Shown here: in pieces, positions 42,758-50,876 of the stretch
How the letters are laid out: each line of letters begins with the position of its first letter
Position numbering within the stretch: position 1 is the stretch's first letter
DNA from: an uncultured Propionibacteriaceae bacterium
Lineage (GTDB): Bacteria > Actinomycetota > Actinomycetes > Propionibacteriales > Propionibacteriaceae
Length of the DNA: 64,000 bases
Assembly: GCA_938046585.1 (NCBI GenBank)
Contig: CALIWR010000003.1
Coordinates: 124,001-188,000, forward strand
Reading direction: 5' to 3'
Notes under the pieces: model-generated
Seen by the model: the letters and a program-made list of their open reading frames with translations, nothing else
Told to the model about the DNA's origin: nothing
Databases searched by the model: none
Position numbers and translations under genes: made by a program

Positions 42758-43974
42758 AGACCTACCGGGAGCTTCGCCAGTTCAACCCTGACGGATGGCG
42801 GGTGATCGTTGACCAGCTCAGCAGGTACGCTGACGAGCTGGATTCGCAGGCCGTCTCGGTGAGCCAGTTGTCCGAGTCTGTGCGAAGTGCCTGGCCGGAC
42901 CAGATCGGCCAGCAGATCGCCAATACCATGCAACGTCAGGCGGACCGGTACCGTGATGTGGCTCGGCGCTACCGGACTGCGTCCCAGATGCTGAACAACG
43001 TCAACGATCAGATGATTCGACTGCGCGACCAGGTCATCAAGATCGAGGAGGTCTGCAACCGCACCCATATGGTCATCCATGATTCGGGCATCATCGTGCC
43101 GGACATGGGCTACCTCATCAGCCGGGGCTTGATCAATCCTGACAAGTTCGTTCTGGCGCAGCAGGCCCTGAGCCTCTCGCGGGCGCTGAGGGCTGTGCTC
43201 CAGCAGGCAACCGTGCTGGATCAGATGCTGGCCCAGAACATGGCCACTCTCCTCGGAGGCGTGAAGCTACCCGATGTCGAGCTGGGGCCGCTCGACATGA
43301 CCGACGAGGGGATCCTCGACCAGGTCAAGAATAATACGCAAGGCGATTACGGCCACTGCGCCTTTCTGGCGCCGCTGTTGAGTATCGGCGCTGCTGATCC
43401 GGATTTCATCCGACGCCACGTACATTTCGACCCCAGCAGCCAAACCTATCGAGTAACGCTATACGACCCGAAAACCGGGCAGCCGAAGACCGTGGTGGTT
43501 GATCCCCGAAAGATCGACCCGGGTGCTGGACGGGTCCAGGGCTCTCGTGAGATCACGTATCTGTCGGTCTATCAGCAGGCTGTCCTGCAGGAACATCCCG
43601 ACATCCAGCACTACAACTTCGAGCTCACCCAGAAGATCGTTCGCGGCAAGGCCGCACCCGAGGCGACGACCCGGGAGGTCGGTTTCTCCGAGATCCGGCA
43701 TTCCTTGTCTGCCCGTCCGCCCGCAGCGGTGATGGTCGCTACACCGGGGGCGCAGCAAGTTGACGCCAATACCCCGTTCGAGTCGCGGGTCGCGCCAGGG
43801 CATGCGTACTCGGTGGTCGGTTTCGACTCCGAAGGTCGGATCGTGCTCCGCAACCCATGGGGCGAAGACGCGGTGGCGGCGGGTGGTATCCGATACCCAG
43901 CTGAGGTCCGTATGACCGAGGCGGAATATCGCAAATTCCTCCATGGCGTCACGATCATCGACCCTCCGATGTAG
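42754..43974 (+). CDS. WXG-type polymorphic toxin with calpain-like (C2) cysteine protease domain
   Basis: This is a 406-residue protein. Residues 1-115 are a WXG100-like helical hairpin (SAWPDQIG at 45-52 stands at the turn). Residues 195-406 form a calpain-like protease domain. GHCAFLAPLLSIGA holds Cys202, with a conserved Asp/Tyr/Gly lead-in. PGHAYSVVGFDSEGRIVLRNPWG holds His350 and Asn367. Cys-His-Asn with 'NPWG' is the calpain signature. Strand-rich sequence (YRVTLYDPKTG, TVVVDPRK) lies between. The architecture is trafficking domain plus catalytic tip. The next gene probably neutralises it. Secreted use against other cells is inferred. Confidence 0.8.
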   Translation: MKTYRELRQFNPDGWRVIVDQLSRYADELDSQAVSVSQLSESVRSAWPDQIGQQIANTMQRQADRYRDVARRYRTASQMLNNVNDQMIRLRDQVIKIEEVCNRTHMVIHDSGIIVPDMGYLISRGLINPDKFVLAQQALSLSRALRAVLQQATVLDQMLAQNMATLLGGVKLPDVELGPLDMTDEGILDQVKNNTQGDYGHCAFLAPLLSIGAADPDFIRRHVHFDPSSQTYRVTLYDPKTGQPKTVVVDPRKIDPGAGRVQGSREITYLSVYQQAVLQEHPDIQHYNFELTQKIVRGKAAPEATTREVGFSEIRHSLSARPPAAVMVATPGAQQVDANTPFESRVAPGHAYSVVGFDSEGRIVLRNPWGEDAVAAGGIRYPAEVRMTEAEYRKFLHGVTIIDPPM

Positions 43975-43987
43975 ATAGGCGATCACG

Positions 43988-44383
43988 ATGGATATCATTC
44001 AGCGTCAGCAGCAGTGGACTCGCCGCTACGGCCCGGTCTTGGATCGGCTGCGAGATGACTTCGAGAAATTGCTGGGCCCTCTGGTCTGGTTCGATCGCGC
44101 CGACACCGAGGTGGTCGAGGATGCCCACGGCGAGCAGGTGCTACGGGTCGGTCCGGTTAGCGCGGTCGGAACCTCCGTCCACGCATACGAGATATCTCAG
44201 CTCGATTCACTGGTCAACGATGCCGTTCAGGCTGCGGAGTTCGGGAATCCACCCGAACAGGACCTGATCAATGGCTACGTCCGATTCCGGGTTCGCGATC
44301 GCAAGCTCAAGGGCGTGCTGTACTGCCTGATTCGCGGACGTATCGATATGTATGTCGACACGGTTCTGGAGGAGATCCCATGA
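43988..44383 (+). CDS. Putative cytoplasmic immunity protein for the calpain toxin
   Basis: The 131-residue soluble protein lies 13 bases after the toxin and overlaps the lipoprotein start by 4. It is an alpha/beta protein (VVEDAHGEQVLRVGPVSAVG, DLINGYVRFRVRDRK, GVLYCLIRGRIDMYVD) with no recognised family. Position and size are those of an immunity gene in polymorphic-toxin loci. It may block the protease domain. No signal peptide. Confidence 0.5.
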   Translation: MDIIQRQQQWTRRYGPVLDRLRDDFEKLLGPLVWFDRADTEVVEDAHGEQVLRVGPVSAVGTSVHAYEISQLDSLVNDAVQAAEFGNPPEQDLINGYVRFRVRDRKLKGVLYCLIRGRIDMYVDTVLEEIP

Positions 44384-44970
44384 GACGCAGAATCTTCGCT
44401 TGTCTGGTGGTGGTGTGGGTGGCGGCGGCCTGTGCGGCGGGTGGTGGATCTCAGAGCACTCCGGTTCCGAGTCCGTCGCCGAGTGTCGTGACTAGCCCGG
44501 GGGATACTCCGCGTGGGTCGAATGAGCCGACGGGGCCGACGCGTGAGTTGCCGTGGCCGACTCCGGCTGCGCAGGCGATCGATCAGAAGACCATGGAGGA
44601 GCGTTATCGGCCGATTGTGGTCGATGCGATGGCGGCTGCCGAGCAGCAGTTCGGGCCGATGCAGTGGACTGAGACTCCTCACTCCCGATTCGAGAGGTCA
44701 CTCAATCGTACTTGTTCGCTTGCGATCTGGGCTCGTGGCTATAATACGGCTCTTGGTGGGCCTTCGGTGGGGTGGCTGGATCGTCATAATCAGTTTTTGG
44801 CTCGGTATGGTTTTGATCCGATTACTGCCGAGCGCTGGTCGGCTGGTGGGCACACTGTGTTGGCAACGGCTAAGCCTGCTGAGAATGTGGCGTATTCAGT
44901 GTCCTGGAATGGTGCAGGGATGTTAATCCTGGTCGAGGTCGGCGCTGTTCCTTCTCAATGTGAGTGGTGA
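44380..44970 (+). CDS. Lipoprotein, copy 1 of a near-identical pair
   Basis: The 196-residue product starts MRRRIFACLVVVWVAAAC: a signal peptide with lipobox VAAAC. A Ser/Pro-rich spacer follows (STPVPSPSPSVVTSPG), then a domain with MEERYRPIVVDAMAAAEQQF and TCSLAIWARGYNTAL. The start has GGAGGAG upstream and overlaps the immunity gene stop. Family not recognised. The codons are T-rich at third positions compared with neighbours. It could protect the cell surface against the toxin or serve in its delivery. Confidence 0.75.
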   Translation: MRRRIFACLVVVWVAAACAAGGGSQSTPVPSPSPSVVTSPGDTPRGSNEPTGPTRELPWPTPAAQAIDQKTMEERYRPIVVDAMAAAEQQFGPMQWTETPHSRFERSLNRTCSLAIWARGYNTALGGPSVGWLDRHNQFLARYGFDPITAERWSAGGHTVLATAKPAENVAYSVSWNGAGMLILVEVGAVPSQCEW

Positions 44971-45508
44971 AATGTCTCTTATGAAACGGCAGGTTCTTGC
45001 CTGTCTGGTGGTGTGGGTGGCGGCGGCCTGTGCGGCGGGTGGTGGATCTCAGAGCACTCCGGTTCCGAGTCCGTCGCCGAGTGTCGTGACTAGCCCGGGG
45101 GATACTCCGCGTGGGTCGAATGAGCCGACGGGGCCGACGCGTGAGTTGCCGTGGCCGACTCCGGCTGCGCAGGCGATCGATCAGAAGACCATGGAGGAGC
45201 GTTATCGGCCGATTGTGGTCGATGCGATGGCGGCTGCCGAGCAGCAGTTCGGGCCGATGCAGTGGACTGAGACTCCTCACTCCCGATTCGAGAGGTCACT
45301 CAATCGTACTTGTTCGCTTGCGATCTGGGCTCGTGGCTATAATACGGCTCTTGGTGGGCCTTCGGTGGGGTGGCTGGATCGTCATAATCAGTTTTTGGCT
45401 CGGTATGGTTTTGATCCGATTACTGCCGAGCGCTGGTCGGCTGGTGGGCACACTGTGTTGGCAACGGCTAAGCCTGCTGAGAATGTGGCGTATTCAGTGT
45501 CCTGGAAT
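44413..45508. repeat. Direct duplication of the lipoprotein gene, about 500 identical bases
   Basis: The two units are offset by 599 bases. Apart from a 3-base deletion near the beginning of copy 2 and divergent ends, no substitution was noticed until about position 44910. Such identity indicates very recent duplication or gene conversion. Confidence 0.85.
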
Positions 45509-45616
45509 GGCGCGGGGATGTTGATCATGGTCGAGGTCGGGGCAGTTCCTGGGCAGTGCATAACGGGTGGCCATACTCCCGCGGAGCAGTCCAGCCCAAC
45601 CCCGTCCAGCTCCTGA
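44972..45616 (+). CDS. Lipoprotein, copy 2 of a near-identical pair
   Basis: Copy 2 is identical to copy 1 over about 500 bases (44413-44909 against 45012-45508). It differs at the start (MSLMKRQVLACLVVWVAAAC) and at the end (extra tail GHTPAEQSSPTPSSS). The lipobox VAAAC is retained. The start may be ATG 44972 or ATG 44981; GTG 44960 is also in frame. It is the last gene of the toxin locus, followed by tpx. Confidence 0.75.
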   Translation: MSLMKRQVLACLVVWVAAACAAGGGSQSTPVPSPSPSVVTSPGDTPRGSNEPTGPTRELPWPTPAAQAIDQKTMEERYRPIVVDAMAAAEQQFGPMQWTETPHSRFERSLNRTCSLAIWARGYNTALGGPSVGWLDRHNQFLARYGFDPITAERWSAGGHTVLATAKPAENVAYSVSWNGAGMLIMVEVGAVPGQCITGGHTPAEQSSPTPSSS

Positions 45617-45676
45617 CCTGCCCCGGCAGGGCGCGGCGGTCGCGGTCGGACTAGCAGCCGTGATAGGGATGGTCAC

Positions 45677-46174
45677 ATGGCTACCGTCACCCTTCACGGA
45701 AACCCCGTCACCACCTGCGGCGAGCTGCCGGCCGTAGGCTCTGCGGCGCCCGACGCCACCATGACCACACCCGGCCTGGAGGACTTCACTGTGTCCTCGC
45801 TGCGCGGCCGGCGCGTGATCCTCACCATCTTCCCCAGCATCGACACCGGCGTCTGCGCCACCAGCGTGCGCCGCTTCAACGAGCACGCCGCCAAGCTGGA
45901 GAACACCCGGGTGGTTTGCGTCTCGGCTGATCTGCCGTTTGCCCTGGGTCGATTCTGCGGCGCAGAGGGCATCGACAACGTCAGCACGGCCTCCACCTTC
46001 CGTTCTGACTTCGGCACCTCGTACGGCGTCAGCCTGACTGATTCTGCGATGCGGGGGCTGCTGGCCCGCGCGGTGGTGGTGCTCGACGAGCAGGGCCAGG
46101 TCATCCACACCGAACTGGTGCCTGAGATTGGGCAGGAACCGAACTATGAGGCAGCCCTGGCCGCGCTGGCCTGA
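45677..46174 (+). CDS. tpx: Thiol peroxidase (atypical 2-Cys peroxiredoxin)
   Basis: The 165-residue product matches Tpx throughout. The peroxidatic Cys lies in PSIDTGVCATSVRRFN, the resolving Cys in LGRFCGAEGI, and ARAVVVLDEQGQVIH is near the end. It reduces alkyl and lipid peroxides using thioredoxin. The 3' end overlaps the convergent VWA gene by 31 bases. Confidence 0.96.
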   Translation: MATVTLHGNPVTTCGELPAVGSAAPDATMTTPGLEDFTVSSLRGRRVILTIFPSIDTGVCATSVRRFNEHAAKLENTRVVCVSADLPFALGRFCGAEGIDNVSTASTFRSDFGTSYGVSLTDSAMRGLLARAVVVLDEQGQVIHTELVPEIGQEPNYEAALAALA

Positions 46175-47385
46175 CGACGCTGAGCGGCCCAGGCGCCGAT
46201 GTCGGCACGCCCGATTGCGGCCGCCATCAGGTCCGGGAAGGCGTCCGGGGTACAGGCGAAACAGGGAATCCCGAGCGCTGCCAGGGCAGCCGCGTTGTCG
46301 TGCTCGTACGACGGGGTCCCGTCATCGGCCAGGGCCAGCAGCACCACCACGGTGGCCCCGGCCTGCTGGAAAGCGGCCAGCTGGCGGATCATCTGCTCTG
46401 AGCCCTGACCCTCGTACAGGTCGCTGATCAAGACGAAGACCGTGTCTTGGGGTTTAGTGAGCAGCTCCTCGCAGTAGGCCAGGGCACGGGGGGTGTCGTT
46501 GCCGCCGCCTAGCTGGGTGCCGAAGATCACCTCGATCGGGTCCTGCAGTTCGGCGGTGAGATCGACCACGGAGGTGTCGTACACGACCAGGCTGGTCTTC
46601 ACGGCCCGGATCGACGCCAGGACACAGGCGAAGATCGAGGCGTACACCACCGAGGTGGCCATCGAGCCGGACTGGTCGACGCAGAGCACAATCTCGCGTT
46701 GGAAACCAGTCTGCCGGCGCCCGTACCCCACCAGCCGTTCCGGAACCACCGTCCGCTGCTCGGGCAGATAGTGCTGCAGGTTCGCGGTGATGGTCCGGGC
46801 CCAGTCGATGTCGCCCAGTAGCGGCCGGCGGGTACGCTGGGCGCGGTTCAGGGCGCCGCGTACCGACGAACGGAGCTTGTCGGCGATCCGTTTCTCGACC
46901 TGCTCGACCACGGTCGCCACCACCTGTCGGGCGGTCGCCTTTGCCTCCTGCGGCATCAACGACTGCAACTCGACCAGGGTCGACACCAGGTGGACGTCGG
47001 GCTGTACCGTGCTCATCAGCTCCGGCTCCAGCAGCAGCCGCTTCAACCCCAGCCGTTCGATCGCGTCGGACTGCATCACCTGCACCACGCTGGTCGGGAA
47101 GTAGCGGCGGATGTCACCCAGCCAGCGCGCCACCCTAGGCGCCGACGACCCCATCCCGACCACCAGGTTCTCCTTCGAGCCGGGCTCACCGTCGGAGGTG
47201 TTGTCGTACAACATCCCCAACGCCCGATCCATCGCCTGGTCATCGCCGCTGAGACCCGCACCGCTACCGTCGGGGGAGGCGCCGAGCAGCAACCGCCAAC
47301 GCCGGGCCGGTTCCGACGGTACGTCCTCGGGTCGCAGCCCCAGCTGCTGGTCGGTCTCGATGCCGTCAGTGAGGTGGTCAGGCAT
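46144..47385 (-). CDS. VWA-domain protein of the SWIM/DUF5691/MoxR/DUF5682 operon
   Basis: The 413-residue protein has a von Willebrand A domain at the C-terminal half: MIDAS motif CVDQSGSMATS (Asp237, Ser239, Ser241), the Thr in GGGNDTPRAL and the Asp in FVLISDLYEG. The N-terminal 225 residues are helical, with a Leu-rich SVVQVMQSDAIERLGLKRLL. VWA proteins encoded next to MoxR ATPases usually form metal-dependent chaperone complexes. ATG 47385 (AGGAGAGCC) overlaps the stop of the DUF5682 gene. It is the last gene of the operon. Confidence 0.88.
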   Translation of the reverse strand: MPDHLTDGIETDQQLGLRPEDVPSEPARRWRLLLGASPDGSGAGLSGDDQAMDRALGMLYDNTSDGEPGSKENLVVGMGSSAPRVARWLGDIRRYFPTSVVQVMQSDAIERLGLKRLLLEPELMSTVQPDVHLVSTLVELQSLMPQEAKATARQVVATVVEQVEKRIADKLRSSVRGALNRAQRTRRPLLGDIDWARTITANLQHYLPEQRTVVPERLVGYGRRQTGFQREIVLCVDQSGSMATSVVYASIFACVLASIRAVKTSLVVYDTSVVDLTAELQDPIEVIFGTQLGGGNDTPRALAYCEELLTKPQDTVFVLISDLYEGQGSEQMIRQLAAFQQAGATVVVLLALADDGTPSYEHDNAAALAALGIPCFACTPDAFPDLMAAAIGRADIGAWAAQRRQASAARAAS

Positions 47386-49693
47386 GGCTCTCCTGTCTCG
47401 GCTCGGCCCCGAGCAGCAGCCGGACCGTCGCCAGCGCCTCGGCGAGTTCCTGGTACGGCAGATCATCGGAGCCGATGACCGTCTCGTTGGCGCCGCCCTG
47501 GATCAGCGCGGCCTGCTCGGCGATCGCCCGCCGCTCCGGCTGGTTGTACGAGCCGAAGGCCCGGCGCAGCACCGGGAGCACCTCGATGAAATCGTGCGGG
47601 CCTAGCTCGCAGACCCACTGGTGGACGGTGGCCAGCACCTGCCGGTCATGGACCAGCAGCAACGCCGACCCGGACAGGAAACCCTCCGCGAACGAGGCCC
47701 GTTCAGCCACCGTCGGGCCGTGGCTGAGGGCCCGTCCGAGCAGGGCGACCATCTCCTCGCGCGGCATCCGGCCCGCGTCGAACAGGGTCCGGGCCAGCCG
47801 CCCGGCCAGCAGCCCGGGCACGTCAGCGCGGCCCAGCACGTGGGCCAGGGCGGTGAACCACCGGTCCCGGGCCGGCTCGCCGAGCAGCCCGATCGCGTCG
47901 GTGACGTCGTCGACCGACTGGCGCAGGTACGCCGCGGCCTGCGCCGACAAGCCAGAGACCGCTGCCGGCAGGCCGGCCACCACGCGGGCCAGGATCGCCT
48001 CGGCCACGCCCAGCAACAGGCTGGTGTCGGTGCCGCGGACGTTGCCGTAGCGCTGGGCCCGCAGCAGCGTCGGCAACGCGGTCATCAGGTGCGTGATGTC
48101 AGCCTCGTGCGCGGCCCGAGCGTCGAGGGCTGCCAGTAGCGGCGGCAGCGCCCCGGCCAGCTCAGCTAGCAGCGCCTGCTGCACCCGCGAGGTGACGTCG
48201 ATCAGGTCGCCCGGGTTGGCGACCAGGCAGGCCTCGGCTGCCGAGGCCACGGTCGTCCCCCAGGTCGAGGCGAGCACGATTTGGACGGCCAGGTGCGGAT
48301 CCCAGGCCAGCTCCCAGGCCTCTTTGAAGGTGCCGGTGCCGGAGACGTACGACATCGTGCCCCACCCGATCTCGAGCACGTTCAGCCGGTGCAGCAGCCG
48401 AGACTTGGCCCGGTCGATCTGCTTGCGCAGGTCCAGGACCACCTTTTTCGGTTGCGGACTCATCGTCAGCCGGGCCGACTTCGCCTGCCGACGCAGGTCG
48501 GCGTCTAGCGGGACTAGCGGCGCCTTCTCAGGCACCTCGCCCAGTTCCTCGCCGATCACCAGGTCGCGGGTTACGTAGTCCAGCGCCAGCGCCCGGCCCT
48601 CGCACATCACGGCTAGGGCCGCCTCCTGGACCTCGTCGAGCCCGGCCAGGGGCCGCTGCCGCAGTGCGGCCAGGGTCTCGGCCAGGCGGGTGGCCTCGAT
48701 CGCGTGGGCCGAGGACACCGGCAGGTCCCGGGCGCGCAGGACCTGGGCGACTGCGGTGAACCAGCGCGCGATGGTCTGATCCGGCGACCGGAACAGGTGC
48801 TGGTACCAGCCGGGCGATACGATCCCGGCCCCGTACCCGGAGGCGAAGGAGAGCCGGGAATGGGTCCACGGCACCCAGGCCGCGGCCACCTTGGTCTTGG
48901 GTAGCCTCCGCAGCAGCCGCTGGTCGGCGGCAGCGGCCGGGAGCTTGCCGCTCAGCGCTGGGGCGTGCCAGGCGCCGCAGACCACTGCGACCCGGTCGTG
49001 ACTACGCAGCGCCGCCCGCAGCTGCTGGCGCATCTGCGCCTCGCGGCGGTCCTCGTGTAGCTGTTCGGTCTCGCTGCGGGTCGGGGGCGCGGCCGCTCGC
49101 AGGTGCGTCATGGCTTCGGTGATCGCGTCGAAGGGGTCGCCCTCGGTGCGGTGTTCGATGACGTCGTCCCACCAGCGTTCCGGGTCGTCGTAGCCGGCGG
49201 TACGGGCTAGTACTGCGATCGGGTCGCTACGGATCGGGTCGATCGGATCCTCCGGGGATCCTTCCGGCTCGCAGTCCTGATCGCTGTCGGCGGCACTATC
49301 GTCCGCGTCGGAATCATCTTCGTCAGGGGTCGGCTCCTCGGCCTGACGTTCGGCCAGCACCACCGCGGCCGGCAGGTCGATGAAACGGACCTCGCGGTGG
49401 TGGTCCACCGCCCAGGTCAGCGCCTGCCATTCGGGGGAGAAGACCGCGAACGGCCAGTACCCGGCATTGGCCGGGTCCGTGACCTGGTACGCGAGCAGCG
49501 CCACCGGTGGCCGCAAGCCCTGCCCGACCCAGGCCACCAGGTCATTCGCCTCCGGCGGGCCCTCGATCAAGACCAGGTCCGGGTCATGTTCGGTCAGCGC
49601 CGCGACCACAGCCCGAGCCGAGCCGGGGCCGTGGTGGCGGACCCCCAACACCCGTAGCTGCCGCACCGCCCCCGGTTCGTCATGCTCTGTCAT
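47378..49693 (-). CDS. DUF5682 family protein
   Basis: The 771-residue cytoplasmic protein begins with VRQLRVLGVRHHGPGSARAV and VLIEGPPEANDLV, the typical DUF5682 start (a TraB/ChaN-like N-terminal fold). A highly charged insertion follows near residues 130-165. The rest is largely helical. VLDLRKQIDRAKSRLLHRLN and the long helical array suggest a scaffold. Function is unknown; relatives nearly always sit with MoxR, VWA, DUF5691 and SWIM genes, which is the case here. Confidence 0.75.
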   Translation of the reverse strand: MTEHDEPGAVRQLRVLGVRHHGPGSARAVVAALTEHDPDLVLIEGPPEANDLVAWVGQGLRPPVALLAYQVTDPANAGYWPFAVFSPEWQALTWAVDHHREVRFIDLPAAVVLAERQAEEPTPDEDDSDADDSAADSDQDCEPEGSPEDPIDPIRSDPIAVLARTAGYDDPERWWDDVIEHRTEGDPFDAITEAMTHLRAAAPPTRSETEQLHEDRREAQMRQQLRAALRSHDRVAVVCGAWHAPALSGKLPAAAADQRLLRRLPKTKVAAAWVPWTHSRLSFASGYGAGIVSPGWYQHLFRSPDQTIARWFTAVAQVLRARDLPVSSAHAIEATRLAETLAALRQRPLAGLDEVQEAALAVMCEGRALALDYVTRDLVIGEELGEVPEKAPLVPLDADLRRQAKSARLTMSPQPKKVVLDLRKQIDRAKSRLLHRLNVLEIGWGTMSYVSGTGTFKEAWELAWDPHLAVQIVLASTWGTTVASAAEACLVANPGDLIDVTSRVQQALLAELAGALPPLLAALDARAAHEADITHLMTALPTLLRAQRYGNVRGTDTSLLLGVAEAILARVVAGLPAAVSGLSAQAAAYLRQSVDDVTDAIGLLGEPARDRWFTALAHVLGRADVPGLLAGRLARTLFDAGRMPREEMVALLGRALSHGPTVAERASFAEGFLSGSALLLVHDRQVLATVHQWVCELGPHDFIEVLPVLRRAFGSYNQPERRAIAEQAALIQGGANETVIGSDDLPYQELAEALATVRLLLGAEPRQESHA

Positions 49694-49729
49694 GACATTC
49701 CTTGACGGTCTGGCTGTGGGGCTGCGTGC

Positions 49730-50824
49730 TCACCCCACCACCTCGCGGGCGGCACGGTAGAAGTCGTGCCAGTCACGACGCTGGCGGACCACGGCCTCCA
49801 GGTACTCGTTCCACGTGGTGGCGTCGGCCACCGGATCCTTGACTACCGAGCCCCGGATCCCGGCTGCGACGTCCCCGGCCCGCAGCACCCCGTCGCCGAA
49901 GTGCGCGGCCAGCGCCAGGCCATTAGTCACCACAGAGATCGCTTCGGCCGTACTGAGGGTGCCGGTCGGCACCTTGAGCGAAGTCTTCCCGTCCTCGGTG
50001 GCTCCCTGCCGCAGCTCGCGGAAGATCGTCACCACCCTCCGGATCTCGGCCTCGGCGCCCTCAGCCGGCGGCAGCGACAGCGCTTGGCCCAGCTCGGCGA
50101 CCCGTTTGGTCACGATCTGGATTTCTTCCTCGGCCGACGCCGGCAACGGCAACACCACGGTATTGAAGCGGCGCCGCAGGGCCGAGGAAAGATCATTGAC
50201 GCCTCGGTCGCGGTCGTTGGCGGTGGCGATCACATTGAAGCCGCGTTTGGCTTGGACCTCGGTAGTCAGCTCCGGCACCGGCAGCGACTTCTCGCTGAGG
50301 ACGGTGATCAGGGCGTCTTGGACGTCGGACGGCATCCGGGTCAGTTCCTCGATCCGGGCGATCGCGCCGGTGTCCATGGCCACCATCACCGGTGACGGCA
50401 CCAGCGCCGCCTGGGAGGGGCCCTCGGCGATCAGCCGGGCGTAATTCCACCCGTACCGGACGGCTTCCTCGGCGGTCCCGGCGGTGCCCTGCACTAGCAG
50501 GGTCGAGGTGCCCGAGACTGCCGCGGCCAGGTGCTCCGAGACCCACGACTTCGCCGTACCGGGCACTCCGAGCAGCAACAGTGCCCGGTCGGTGGCCAAG
50601 GTGGCGACGGCGGTCTCGAGCAGCCGCCGGTTGCCGACGTACTTGGGGGAGATCACGGTGCCGTCAGCGAGGCTGCCACCGATCAAGTACGTCACCACTG
50701 CCCACGGCGACAGCCGCCACCGCTGCGGGCGGGGCCGGTCGTCGGCGCGGGCCAGCGCGGCCAGCTCGTCGGCGAATTGCTGCTCGGCGTGGGGCCGCAG
50801 CAGCGTCTCGGTGGTCTCGGTCAT
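49730..50824 (-). CDS. MoxR-type AAA+ ATPase
   Basis: From ATG 50824 (GAGGAGGTACCC upstream) the product has 364 residues. Walker A is LLLLGVPGTAKSW (86-93), and the Walker B-region loop is MDTGAIARIEELTRMPSDVQ. Sensor 1 is FNVIATANDRDRG and the Arg-finger region is LSSALRRRF. Most AAA ATPases keep two adjacent acidic residues in Walker B; here the motif is spread over 'IEELTR', as is usual in this MoxR branch. It probably remodels a complex with the VWA protein. Confidence 0.88.
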   Translation of the reverse strand: MTETTETLLRPHAEQQFADELAALARADDRPRPQRWRLSPWAVVTYLIGGSLADGTVISPKYVGNRRLLETAVATLATDRALLLLGVPGTAKSWVSEHLAAAVSGTSTLLVQGTAGTAEEAVRYGWNYARLIAEGPSQAALVPSPVMVAMDTGAIARIEELTRMPSDVQDALITVLSEKSLPVPELTTEVQAKRGFNVIATANDRDRGVNDLSSALRRRFNTVVLPLPASAEEEIQIVTKRVAELGQALSLPPAEGAEAEIRRVVTIFRELRQGATEDGKTSLKVPTGTLSTAEAISVVTNGLALAAHFGDGVLRAGDVAAGIRGSVVKDPVADATTWNEYLEAVVRQRRDWHDFYRAAREVVG

Positions 50825-50876
50825 GGGTACCTCCTCGCCGGGCGGCGGTCGAAGCAACAGGGTCTGGTGTGGGGGC

